Origin: Sphagnum compactum
Lineage: Eukaryota; Bryophyta; Sphagnopsida; Sphagnales
Direction: 5' to 3'
DNA length: 64,000 bases
NCBI GenBank assembly: GCA_965153455.1
Contig: OZ234499.1
Location: 4,199,577-4,263,576, forward strand
Under the pieces are notes generated by a model that was not told the DNA's origin, searched no databases, and saw only the letters and a list, made by a program, of their open reading frames with translations. Positions within the stretch are counted from its first letter, which is position 1. Every line of letters begins with the position of its first letter. Positions 37,701 through 49,520 of the stretch are shown in pieces. A program made the translations under genes and the position numbers.

Positions 37701-40700
37701 AGATGATAGTCGTTGACGTGATGGATCATCGAATGTCGTTAACCCATTTGGTAGTTTAAACTCACGTGCTCTTTTAGAATCTGCATCTTGGGAAGAGGAG
37801 TTCGAACTTTGCTGTGGCTCTGAGATCGTTTGGAGAGATAGCTCGTAGCTTGTTGTTTTGTGACCAGGTGCTAGATCGTTCAAGCGGTCAGCTACGAATA
37901 GGTGTTCTTCATGTGGGAAATCGGGTGAGCTCCCAGACCCACCTTGTCGCCAGTTGGAAAGGTGCTGATTTGAGAAGGATGTCGTTGCGGTGTTGGAGAA
38001 GGCCATTCGACGTTGGTTCCTATCCGCTCGTGGTGTATAGTGATGACTGTTGTCTTTAGCTTCAAGTTGCTTCAATAGACGATCACGCAACAATTGCCTC
38101 TCATCGGCTGAACTTGGTATTTTGCCAGCTGAATGTAACAGTGATCGGGTCTCCATGACGTCTGGTTTGGAGAGGGACGATGATTGAATAGGTCCAGTCG
38201 TTTGGTTGTTTTGAATGCGAGTTTGCACTTGGGGTTCTTCAGGAAGATCCAGGGAAATAGATGAACCCTTTGGGAGGTAGTTTTCGATTGCCTCGCTTGC
38301 CACAGCAGCCACATAGGAAGAGGTCATATTGGGGTACCCTAACATATTTCTTCGAGTAGAATCAACATGATCTGGTGCTGCAATGTGCTGACCACGGCTT
38401 AGTGTCCTAGGATCGTGGGGAAAATTAGGATCAAGAGATTTAAAAAAACTGTAGCTTCGACTTTTGGGATTAATTAAGTCAACAAAATCTTCCTTAAACA
38501 CATCACGGGCGAAGTGAACAACGTTTATGTCCTCAGGAATGTGACACGTTGTCCCAAGCTCCACCACACCTCCCCGGACTGAAATACACGCCACCGTCTG
38601 CAAATTTATCCCCAACTCACATTCAAACGTAGTGCCTGAGATTTGGAATGAAGCAAAAATTCACATAGCTTCAAGTGTAACACCTTGCTAAACTTAGAAC
38701 AGCTCCACCGGTGCTTAATATGTGGCCCAGCAAAATAAAAACAGATGTAGAGAAGTCAAAACATGCTATTTTGACTCAGGAAAATGGATTTGGCCCAGCA
38801 TTTTTCCACTGGATGTTGAGGTTGGTAAGAGGCACAACAGAGCCTAATAGATACAGTTTGATTGCTATGAATAGTGTAATAAATATGATTTGACTACTAG
38901 TTTCTATTTCTAATTGGCCAACGATAATGATCGGTCCAAGTGATTTGTTATCAGTAGTCTCCCACCTATTTGCAGTCTCAGTTTTAGTTTTATGGGTGAG
39001 GTTGGACAAAAGAAATAACTAAACTTGGATGTGAGAAATATTTAAGCAGTTGCAAACTAAACCCAATCTCCAAACTAAGAAAATTCACAGTAAGGATTTT
39101 GAGAATTGTACCTTGATACCTGCAGCCTACGTCCAACACCGACATCACCACGCCCACATGCGCAGACATTGTAGATTTAGCCACACTTTAGTTAGTCAGA
39201 AAAACCATACTCTCACAAAAATTAAACGACAATATTCTACCAGCTGCCATCCCTCATAGAACAGGTTCTGGAAGTCAATATATACTAGGGTCCTACTATA
39301 ACCATTAAACCTAAATCATGACTTCATCTATCAACCATATTCCCCGTTGCATGATCTTATTGTGAGTTACTATGAAACAATGCAATAAAAATATAGATAA
39401 GTTTTGCAACATTAATCTTCAAGAATTCGTGTATCTCCATGATCTCACACTACATGTTGAATTGACAAAAAGGATGACATGTGATGCAGTAGTTAACACT
39501 CTTTGGGGTCGGTGTGTCCTAGACTTGTAATACCTTTGCATACTCAACGCGGCCGAACTCCAGCATACTCACATCGTCAGCATTCTCCACCCATTCATAT
39601 CCGCCGACAGCCATTAGCTTCCCAGGTGTTCTGGCAACCCACACACAACTATAAATTTCAAAACTAGCTAGCTAGTTGCACCATTCACTGGTTAATCAAA
39701 GGAAATCCAGATTTGGCTAACTAGCTTCACCACTAACTATATAATCTAGAAATTGAGAACTAGCTAGCTGCACCATTAACTAGTTAATCAAAAGAAATTA
39801 AGATTTAGCTTAGCTACCTGCACCATAACCTAGTCAGTCAAGAAATTTGGAACTAGCTAGCTGGACCATTAACTAAATAATCAAGAACTAGCTAGCTGCA
39901 CCGTTAACTAATTAATCAAGAAATTCAGCAAGTTCATCAACAAATGCAAACCTAGCTAGCTGTACCATTAACTAGATAATCAGGAGAAGAAATCCGAGAT
40001 TGTGCATTGCAATCAACTGGATACCATAACATTCTCCACATCCAAGACAAAATTACGAGCACATTGCAGCAAGCTATATATCCATCTGTTTCCATGACTC
40101 GTGTTGATTAGGTGTGAAGCATTGGGTACCCTCCTAAAAGGCCTATACTGTTTTGGGAATATTAAGTAGAGGAGAATGGGGCTATCTTGAGACCCGTCCA
40201 TGATTTCAGGTGCTTGTCCCAGGAGACCTGTAGGTCAAGTGGCAGTCTAAGTTGAAAATTATGGAACGCTCTAACAATAGACCATTTCCCTACTTAAAAC
40301 CCTACGATATTTTAATGACAACCTTTCGGAGACCTTACATGACCAATTGTTGTGAGAATCTTGATGACATGATCGCTATAGGTAGCAAATTATAAGCAAT
40401 AAGCTGCCACCTTCTTTTTCATTAAAAACCTTCTGCTCACAGCTCTACATATCATTGTCAGCTTTGATTGGCTGTATTTTTTGGTAACCATACCACTTTT
40501 TGGATGAAGCCATCATAATTGCTCTCTTCATGAATGAAAATAACATTCATCATACATTTATTTCAGATATCTCATTAATGACGAAAATAATGATAAATAG
40601 GTATGAAAAAAAAAACACACAATATTTTAAAGAGATTTGACGAGTTACCCAAATAACTTAGGCCCACTTTAGATGAGGGTCTAGGGTCCAATTTCCTAGG

Positions 40701-43700
40701 AACCAATTTGGACTGATTTGAAGCAAATTGAATCCTTGACTTGGACTGTACCTTGGTCCCTAGCCTAATTTTTGGTTCTCCAAATCAGGAGCTCTCCTTT
40801 TAGCACTGTTTTCGGTTCCAACCAATTGATTTTCCCTCAATTTGCCACTTTTTGGTCTTGGGCCCTTGTCTAAAGGCCTTGGGACCTGTTTAAAGCTTTT
40901 GACCAATATGATTACTTGAATTCATTGGTCCCTGGACCTTGGACCCTCCTCTAAAGTCGCCCTTAGTATGGCAAGTCATCTTGAAACTCACAACAGTCAC
41001 TTATGCGTACTAATTACCAGGTCTACGTCACTGGTTTTTGAAAATAGCCTCTACACTTTGGGTGCCTCAGTGGCTATAACTGGTAACCAGTGGCCTCTCA
41101 CCTATTACAGAACATAAGTGGGCCAGGACAGCCTAATTTGGCTTAATGTGGACTATAAGCTGGCTGCCATATACACTAAGCAATATGCAAGTATTTTAAG
41201 CAGGGCTAGGTGTCCATTACAGCCTCACTCTTAGCAATGTTTAATCCAAGTACATTCTTGTGACCTCGCTAAACCTAGTGTCAAAGCACCCAACAAACGT
41301 TTGCTAGGTACTATTAGGGTGGTGGCAGTGCATAGAACAACGATGTGAACCGCAAATTACAGAAACCTTAGGATGGAATTTGAGAGGTTTGTAAAATACT
41401 TGTTCCCAAATCCATCTGCAAACAGGGTAGGGAGAATGTCCCAAAGGGATTTCCCAAAGTGAGTCCCCACCATGGATCAAATTCCCAGTAACAATGTAGA
41501 GGGTAGGCCTTCTTCCAGGGGCTCTCTAATTTAAGGGTCACAGCCCTGAGGGCAGTAGTCCAAGGGTGTAGGCATGATAATTAGAAGAGTCCTGTAGGAG
41601 CAGGCCTTCCCTGGTGTAAAACCCAACATATTCTTTTTTTTTAAATGGCAGAAGGTGTGGATGTGATCAGCACTGCTGATTGTCAAACGCAACTTCTGCG
41701 TGGGAAGGTGCATCCAAATATAAAGGGGAACTCCTTGGAGTGCTTTACTGTAGGCTTTTGAACACAATGTGAAAGCCCTAATGCAAGGGGTTTCAATTTT
41801 GTTGGTTTCCCCACTCTGGGACATCATCAAATGTTGTCCAGTTTCGGGTTTCCAAAGTAACTAGAGAACTTTTGATTTTTAAACAAATTGATGAAACTTT
41901 TGGTACAATTGGAAGAGTGACTCTTCTAATCTGCAAAATCTTTGGTTTTAGTGTTTTCTAAAAAAAACAAAAATGGGGAACAAAGTTTGGTTTGGAGTAG
42001 GGTTGGTTGGTTCTTGGTTTTTAATAGGAACTACTGAGTCTAGGTTTAGAGTTATTTTTTAAAAAATGGAAGAGAATATTTTCAAAAATAAAAATCCAAA
42101 TAGGTCTGAGGCTTGGTCAAATTCTTTTGACCAATGGTTTAGGGTCCAATAGGCCCAACCTTTATAAGAGACGCTAGTTCTAGCTTTCAGCCAGGACTAG
42201 TTCCAAGTATAGAGAATATTTTCAAAGATTAAAACCCATTAAGTTCAAGACCTGGTTAAAGTTTTTTGACCAATGGTTTTGGGTCCATTGGGTCCAACCC
42301 TTATAAGAACTTTTAGTTTCAACTTTAGGACCTAGGGTTAGTCTTGGCTTATTTTTTAAGATGGTTCTATTTCTAAGTGGCTTTGAAGTTTATAGATTTT
42401 GGTGTTCCCATGAAGTTCCCATTGTGTTCCATCAAGTTTCTTTAACTTCCCAATGGGTTTTCAAAGGTTTCAAAATATTCCCAACATGTTCCCAAGAACA
42501 ACAATAGGGAGTTCAACATGTGGCCTTGTAGCTACCAATTAGCCAACACCCGTCTCAACTCACATGGGCCTTATTTGGATCTCTATCTAACATAGGAATA
42601 GCATTAAGAAACTTCACGACATGTTTGTGCAAAGGCCATTTTAATGTTCCCATTGGAGATGCCCTTCTATATTAAAGCTCAAGGCTAGGACCTGAGACCT
42701 TAAAACTCTTGAACTTAAGACCTTAAAACCTAAAACCCAAAACCCTATCTAAACCTAAGACTAGCCTGTACTTAACCCTAGGTATGACTCCATAAAAAAA
42801 ACCCTTCTGACTTGCTGGGTTTGATTCTTGGTTGGGTCTCAGTCCATGTAAATGCACTGGGTCTTGTCCTTGGCCAGATCTAGGTCCATATTGTAGACCA
42901 GATGGGTCCAATTTTTAGACCCTGATCCAGATCCAAACCCAAATCTGGCTGGAAACCTGAAACCGGCCAGCATTGGTTCGGAGCTAGGTCCAGTCTTAGT
43001 ATTAGATTTTCCATTTACTTCACACATCCTTAGATACTATTCGTTTCTTGCAAGCGCTGAAAAATTTCAAGTTGCCTCTATATCGTTTTTGAAGTAGTCA
43101 CTGCAGCGTTAGAGAAATTGGACTTGCTCAAAAGGGAACTGCAGACCGATTCAGAGTCTAGTACCAAATTCTGAACTTGCCAGAGTATCTCAAACGATTC
43201 TGGACCTTTGCTGCAGGCTGCGCAAGACTAGTTGTCCCAGAACTAGACTGGTAACTAGCCCGGTACCCTAAACCGATATAAACTGGTCACGAGTATCACT
43301 ACGAACCAGTATTTTTTTTCAATTTTCCTAATTCGCCAGGGTGGCGAGCATCCCTAGGTAGATTTCTACTTAATTGGCGAATTTAATTCAAGAATCTCTT
43401 GAAACTGTAGCCAGTAGCCAACAATGTGGCGAAACCCTCCCCAATCCTGTAGCTTTCTGGCGATTTTTTTTTAGAGAGACAGGGAATATTTGAAAGAATA
43501 TTCCATTTCGAGAAATTTTTTTCGCCATCCGACGATTTTTCGCCAGAAAAAAAATCACTGCTACGAACCTCAGGAAACAAAACCCTTGAGTCAGGGTTTT
43601 CCCCTATGACTTCGTTGCGTTTAACTCCTTGGAGGCCCAACAAAAGCTGCCTACACCTAGCCCAGTACAGATATCAATCTTGGTCCACGGACGACAAGGC

Positions 43701-45188
43701 ATATCACTAGAAACTTTTAAGGATTCCGTGCAGGGACCATCGAGAAGAACTTTGAATTTCCTCATGCAAACATGAAATCGTTTGTTTGACAATGGGAAAA
43801 TACAATGGTCCCTCTGTTGGACAATACTAAAATTAGAATAAAACATTGAAATATCGGTCCCACGATTTTCCCTTCCCTATGTTTTGTTAATTCAACTTTG
43901 ATTCGTCAGAGGTTTCTACTCTTTTCCCTGCACGAACGCCAAAAAAGTCTCTTGTGTATATGTCTAAGGACGTCATGCAGATGCTTGGGCACATCACAGT
44001 TTGAAGCCTTTGCCTTGCTGACCACTTCTCGGCAAGTTTGATTACAAAGTTGTTAGCTTTCTCAAAACGTAAGTAAACACAATGTGATGAAATGGAAAAG
44101 CTTTGGTACCCGTAGTCGCCTGGAGCAAACGTGCAAGTCGATGAGATGACGTAGAACCACTCCGTATCAGACAATCCGCTATTGTTGTTGGCTAGCACCG
44201 GCCACTGCTTCGACGACGCTGCACTAGTGCACAGGTCCCGCAACATCTGCCTTCTCTCGTTTCCAAACGCTTGATCCGTGCGCCCGAACATCTGCAGCTC
44301 CCCCTTGTAATAACTATCGCCCCATACCACCTCTCTGGAATATGTCACCGCAAATTCCAGTTATGGATGTCAGTACACAAGCCTCGTCGGGCTCATTTAG
44401 TTAAGGAATGACTTTAGAGGCGAAGAAGTTGAGACTTTGAACTAGATGCATGATATTTTATCTGTTAAATTCTAGTTCTTAAAAAACAACAGACAAAAAA
44501 CTTCGATTATCTATGTACATGTGTTGCCTAGCGATCTGGACTTAATCCTAACCTAGTGACATAATTCTCCTCGTTTCAGATGAGATCGATGAGCAGCAGA
44601 TCCGTCCAAACTCAAATACAATATAACTAGATTCCTCAACAAGGTATGCAGATCATAAATCTATATTACTGGACAACGATGGGACAAAGAGCTAGCTGCG
44701 CTGATAGTCGTTAAGTATGAAAATTTTTCGCTTAACTTTGTACTGAGGACAGTAACGTTCTCTTCAGGCCAGAGTTTCAATGTTGCTGAATCTACTGAAG
44801 CAAGACCTCGACGTCTTCACGCGGTCAAGACTCAAGTAACATTCATATTTATCAAAAACATCAAACCGATATGAATTCTCTGTTCTTCACGTTCAGAAAC
44901 TTGGTGACCGTGATGTTTTTGCAACAAATCATGACTAAAAACCTTAAAAACATGCAATCCTTCAGCCACACCGGAGAATGTCATGAATAAGATCATGAGC
45001 GCTTGGGATAGTTTTCTTTACCCTTGTGCGGCCGAGAGCTCCCAAAGGATTGCGTACACCCAGTAGTTCCGATGTTCTGCCACCTTCTGGAGCTGTTTCT
45101 GCTTCTGTGGCCATCCTGCTTTGGCTGCTGGACTTCCCAGTGCAGCCATGACCATTGACGTTTCTCTTGTGATCGGGCCTCAATCACC
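34771..45188 (-). CDS. bHLH-MYC_N / ACT-like regulatory protein, apparently without a bHLH domain (eight coding exons recognised, 5' end open)
   Basis: Exons in transcript order: 45188-45022, 44332-44110, 39630-39534, 38615-37413, 37121-36774, 36510-36184, 35721-35557, 34962-34771 (TGA). All have GT..AG borders in consistent phase, giving about 900 residues. The MYC_N domain spans exons 1-4: QWSWLHW, VVWGDSYYKGE, SDTEWFYVISSTCTFAPG, TPGKLMAVGGYEW, VACISVRGGVVELGTT. Exon 4 then gives about 370 polar, serine-rich residues. Exons 7-8 encode an ACT-like C-terminus (VLVKLRAKDRIGLLMDLIQA...NNVFAAK|MAMSTTGKQTTQEIANAIS) as in subgroup-III bHLH factors of the GL3/TT8 type. The basic helix-loop-helix expected between exon 4 and exon 7 was not found in any frame of the exons or short introns. 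The initiator Met is unresolved; an ATG at 45435 is one candidate. Known relatives act in the nucleus with MYB partners; a partner-only role here is inference. Confidence 0.72.
39650..39990. repeat. Intronic minisatellite, CTAGCTAGCTGCACCATTAA-type unit
   Basis: About seven imperfect copies (unit roughly 45-50 bp) of AACTAGCTAGCTGCACCATT followed by AACTAGTTAATCAA lie in the long second intron of the MYC_N gene. The array begins only about 20-30 bp upstream of the acceptor of the third coding exon. It carries no coding frame. Confidence 0.8.
40661..40962. mobile_element. Tourist-like (PIF/Harbinger) MITE, 302 bp, in an intron of the MYC_N gene
   Basis: The ends are inverted: the left end reads GGCCCACTTTAGATGAGGG, and the right end read on the minus strand is GGGCGACTTTAGAGGAGGG; similarity continues through GTCTAGGGTCC / GTCCAAGGTCC. 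The element is bordered on both sides by TTA (40658-40660 and 40963-40965), the target-site duplication typical of PIF/Harbinger elements. It has no coding capacity. Confidence 0.75.
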
Positions 45189-46020
45189 CTGCGCCACTAC
45201 TACTTTCCCACCACATAGGCTATACTGCAGAGGAAACGACAACTAGTACTCACAGTTCAATGAAGAACCACCCATCACGTGAATTCTCCAGTAAAGGAGT
45301 ACTCTCTCTAACACACAGGATTTACTCGATCGTTGCTGTATTTGGGCCTCATTAACACTGTATTACAGTTATACTTGTGCGAGCCCTGCACTGCAAAGCT
45401 TCCTTCTTTCGCAGTTTCCAGTTTAGATCTTTCATGACTGGTGACAGCACACGAGATGTGGGGTCCGTGAACCCACGTACCTCATTATATCTTTGTCCGT
45501 AGCTGACTCGAGAAATTGTCTACAGATCGGTCAATTCGCGCTGGACATGAAGTCGCAAATATAACATCAGCAGATGTATTGTAGATCCTTGAACAATAAA
45601 TAGAAACCCTCTAGTAATATTAAGTGTGGACAAATTCAAGCATTCAACTCAGCCGACGTTAAGATGGTCAGATTCGACAGCCCCTTGACAGCAGGTTGTA
45701 CAATCGCATCAGTCGAGAGGATTCGCTGTGGACCCGCCGCCCCCCGGCCCCAACACGACGGCCAGAATGAATCTTTGAGATCTATACCAACCTAGGGGAG
45801 ATTTAAGAATATTTGACTGGTAGGCTGGTTTGAGGTACAGAATTCCAAGACGTGTGAAAGGCATCAGAATTCAAGGATGCACATATACCAACCTAGCCTG
45901 GGTCCCTCATTTGGATTTGTACACAAGGACCCACCCTGGTGTTACTCTGTTAATGCTAGAAACATTTGAAGTATATGCAACTTTCTGTTTGGTTGTCTTA
46001 TTATTCATTACTAAAAATTA
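45189..46020 (-). promoter_or_regulatory. Upstream region of the MYC_N gene (probable 5' exon and promoter)
   Basis: This stretch is less AT-rich than its surroundings (a CCGCCGCCCCCCGGCCCC run at about 45738). A short open frame beginning at the minus-strand ATG at 45435 could splice in phase to the first recognised MYC_N exon, but the donor (ATAACT|GTAATA) is only fair. No TATA box can be chosen with confidence. Confidence 0.3.
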
Positions 46021-46457
46021 ACTTTCATTTGGTTCAGGGGCGAATGTTCACAAAGTTCATTTTAAGGTGGTAAAATTAAGTATCACTTGTTAAATGGGAA
46101 TTATGTGCTACACAAGGTTTTTTTTAGAGTTCCCCTCTTACATTTCCCACAAAAATAAAAATGCACTTAAGAAACCAATGAATACACAAATCCTCTATAA
46201 GATCTTAATAAAATAATGAAGTGGCTTTTTTTTATGTCTATGCTCTTTGTGATTTGCTTGATAAATGATTTCCTCAACTTATTCCCATGGGAAAAAGTTA
46301 ATTATTCCATGTTCTTAGTTTTTTAAGCATCATCAAGGTAATTGTCAAAACTTTCCCTTTGAAAAATGGATTAAAGAGAATATAGTTCTCATTTACAGAA
46401 AAGAAAGTGTGCTTGAATAATTAGTTAGGAATAACATGTTCTTAAATTGGATATTAT

Positions 46458-46731
46458 GGTTCAAATCTTTTAAGGTGTATCAAAATTTTATCATAACATT
46501 TTTTTTTCTGTTTTATTAAATCTAGTTCTATTTTATCATATTTGAAATATAAATTCAATGATCAATATTGATTGAATTTAGAATTGTGGTAGTTTAAAAT
46601 ATTATATTTTAAAATATTTAATATTTTTTTATTCATTAATATTGATGTGGATCAAAATATAAGAAAAAAAACTTTGTTGAATATTAACTTATCCTTTTCA
46701 TCTTGAACAGTACACCTTGAAAAAATTCACC
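46458..46731. mobile_element. MITE-like element, copy 2 (about 274 bp), inverted relative to copy 1
   Basis: The left end reads GGTTCAAATCTTTTAAGG then TGTATCAAAATTTTATC. It matches the minus-strand reading of the right end of the element at 2841-3112 (GGTTCAAATTCTTTAAGG, TGTACCAAAATCTTGTC). The right end, CAGTACACCTTGAAAAAATTCACC, mirrors it. The internal GGATCAAAATATAAG and the overall length also agree. Confidence 0.7.
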
Positions 46732-46839
46732 TAGAGAAATGTTTGAGGTTGGATCCTTTCCACCTTCAAAAGGAAAAATCATATTTTTCTCTTTCAAATG
46801 AATCTGTAGTGATTTCATTTTTTTGTCCAACCATTTAAT

Positions 46840-47055
46840 CACCAATCAAAATAGCTGGTTGCAACCCAAAGAAAGAAAGAAAGAAAGAGAAAAACCTTGG
46901 GAGGCACCCCATCTACATCTTCACATAGAAACTTTTATTTGGGGGAGCTTCTAAAATTTCAATTAGTTCTTTCTCTTTTTTTGGGGGGTGATGGGCTATC
47001 AAAATGGCTGATTGCAACCCAAAGAGGAAAAAAAAGACCTGCGAGGCGCCCCATC
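46840..47055. repeat. Short direct duplication around GGTTGCAACCCAAAGA
   Basis: ATCAAAATAGCTGGTTGCAA...GGAGGCACCCCATCTA at about 46845-46915 recurs as ATCAAAATGGCTGATTGCAA...CGAGGCGCCCCATCTA at about 46998-47057. The first copy also holds a GAAAGAAAGAAAGAAAGA tract. No coding frame. Confidence 0.7.
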
Positions 47056-47489
47056 TAATAAATAGAAGTAGCAATAGCCATAATCACTTGAAACCTCATT
47101 TGTTTAGGGCCATTGTTGCTCTAATTGCTCCAATTTTCTAATTTGGGGATTTCGTAGCATCTTTTTCATTTTTTTCAAAGGAAGGTATAGTAAGTAACAT
47201 GCGCATCAGATAACGAGAATCCCATTAGCAACATCCTGTCAATAGTCTACTAGATGAATTAGGTGAATTAGGTGAATCATGTATATGGTCATTGGTATGC
47301 GCATGAGATCATAAAAAGGGGGATGAAAGAGTGACAGGCTATATTTCATGACGGAATGGTACGTCAGCAACAAATGTGGAAGTACAACACATAAGTTGGT
47401 ACTTTATTCCTTGCGCCTAGAGTACCTATTAAATCCACGTTTAAAATTACGAATTTGTTGGAGGAGAAAGGCATCCTGAAATATCCTAG

Positions 47490-47735
47490 GCTCCTGAATT
47501 AATTGTACACTTGTCTTCGAGCGCCGTCCAAACGTGTGGACGCTTGTGAGTCGGTAATTCGTTTAGTCCAAAAATACGGAACGCTGGTGATTCGACGATC
47601 CCAACAATACTGGCTGCTAGTGACGCAGCGAGAGCAGCGTCCGTCCCTTCAGTTCTCCCCGCGGATCTCCTATATTAAAGAAATCCATAAAGTCATCCCG
47701 CTTCTGGGCCCTTCTTTCATCCCCTAACCCCTTTT
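47490..47735. other. GC-richer islet, unknown
   Basis: A segment with markedly higher G+C than its flanks and a TATA-like CTATATTAAAG at about 47669. A 74-codon + strand frame crosses it, but no family motif, splice site or repeat of it is visible. It could be a promoter fragment or part of a transposon. Confidence 0.2.
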
Positions 47736-47869
47736 TTAACCCTTACGCACTGTTATCCGTACAATAATGAAATTTCATTAAAGCATCCAATATTAAAACT
47801 CAGAATTAGATGCACGTGATTTGAAAGTAATTATTATATATAGTAAAGGACGTCGTGAAGCTTCCCCTT

Positions 47870-48045
47870 AATCCATCTCGTCATCCAACCGGACGGACAT
47901 TTCATGCATCTCGTCATTCGTCTATTACCAGACGGACATTTCATCCATCCCGTCATCCGTCTATTTAAGCCGGACGGACATTTCATGCATTTCGTCATCC
48001 GTCTATTACTGGACGGACATTTCATCCATCCCGTCATCCGGCTTA
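47870..48045. repeat. Minisatellite, about 45-47 bp unit, four copies
   Basis: Repeated CGGACGGACATTTCATxCAT followed by CxCGTCATCCGTCTATT. The frames on both strands here (PSGNRRMTGWMK-type repeats on the minus strand) are readings of the array. Confidence 0.85.
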
Positions 48046-48699
48046 AATGGGGTGAAAGAAGGACAACATTTGACAAAGCATGCATGGAAAGGGTGACTAT
48101 CTACTCTCCAAGTGGAAATTGAACAGTGGACAGTCCACTCTCCACACCAAACACAACTTGCCAAAAAAATCCCCTTCCTCTCCCCCCCCCCTTCCCTTCA
48201 CCCACAAGGCAAAAAGGGCGGCCCTTTCACTGCATGACACGACTTCTCATTGGTTGCATGGAAATTCTATTCCTAAAATTGGCTGCCACTATTTTTGGCC
48301 TGGACTAATAGCTTTTCCTAAAAACACCCTACCTATGGTTTGCGCAACAGGAAGGGGATAAATTTCCATTCAACACCAAGATTCTGAACCCCATTGTGGA
48401 TTTCTGATTATTGTAGTAGAGGGGACAGCTTCAACACATATCTGTCAAATAAATAATCAATTATAAATATTCCATGCCAAAAAAATCCTTAATATTTCAA
48501 AAGAATCTATATTTTCCTTGAAATGAATTATTTCTTCCAATTTTTTTTAATTTCAAAATTTATAAAAATAATATAATTAGTGTCAAAAGCTTCCAAGGTA
48601 GTAAGGTACTTCAATGATATCACCATGCAGCAAAAATAAAAGTTATGAAATACAGGGGAAAGCCTGCTCCTGAGGGCTCTTCAATGGATGAACACATCC

Positions 48700-49500
48700 A
48701 AACAGAACAAATATATATTTTAAAAAGGGAAAAAACTAGAAAAAAATAAAAACAGAAAAACACTTTAACAATTAGAAACTTTTTGTAAACACTTAAACAT
48801 GAAAGAAAAAAGGGAAATACAGTAAAACAATCTTAAAAGAAAATTTAAAAATAGATGACAAAAAATAAGAAACCAAACAGAGAGCAAAAGAAAGAGAAAA
48901 AAAACCATACTTGAAAAAAAAATGAGGTTTGTCTTCTTTTTCCAAACTTCAAACCTGCATCTAATCAAACAAAAATAAAAAAGTTTTTTTTTATTATTTT
49001 TATTATAAAACATCTTAGAAAAACTAGAATTTTTTTGAAAAGAAAATAGAAACTAAATAAATAAATAAACGCATAAAAATAGAAAAAAATGAAGATAGAC
49101 AAAATAAGAATAGAAAAAATTAAAACATGAAACAAAAATAAACAAAAAAAAGTAAAAACACAAAAACTATAAAAAAGGAATGGAAACAAATGAAACAAGG
49201 AAAGGGAAATACAGTAAAATCATTTCAAAAGAAAAAAATTACAAAAAAAAAAAAAAAAAAAACAAATAAAGAGTAGAAAACAAGAAAAAATAAAACTTAT
49301 AATAATGAAGAAAAACCCTACTTGAAAAAGAATGAGGTGTGTCTTCTTTCTCCAAACTTCAAACTTGCATCCAAATAAACAAAAATACAAAAGTGAAAAA
49401 GAAACACTTTATTTTTATTATACAAAATAATAATAAAAACAGAAAACATATAAAAATAAAAAATAAAAAAGATAAAAGTTTTGAAAAAAAACTAAAACAT
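48700..49500. repeat. A-rich low-complexity DNA
   Basis: Runs of AAAAATAAAAAC and GAAAAAAA words, including a poly(A) stretch near 49243-49262. A duplicated segment (TGAGGTTTGTCTTCTTTTTCC...AAACTTCAAACCTGCATC at about 48925 and TGAGGTGTGTCTTCTTTCTCC...AAACTTCAAACTTGCATCC at about 49332) shows that about 410 bp was tandemly duplicated. The lysine/asparagine- or phenylalanine-rich frames are not genes. Confidence 0.7.
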
Positions 49501-49520
49501 GAACCAAACATTGTTGAAAT

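Noticed and set aside
41905-41955. tRNA-Arg(TCT)-like string (GGAAGAGTGACTCTTCTAATC)
   Set aside because: Acceptor and T-arm cannot be formed; at best a tRNA-derived fragment within the intron.
42720-42785. Telomere-like CCTAAAACC / AACCCTA words
   Set aside because: Irregular and short; not an array of CCCTAAA, so no interstitial telomere call.
47870-48045. CRISPR-like spacing of short repeats
   Set aside because: Units are contiguous with variable bases inside them, no unique spacers, and the DNA is plant nuclear; it is a minisatellite.
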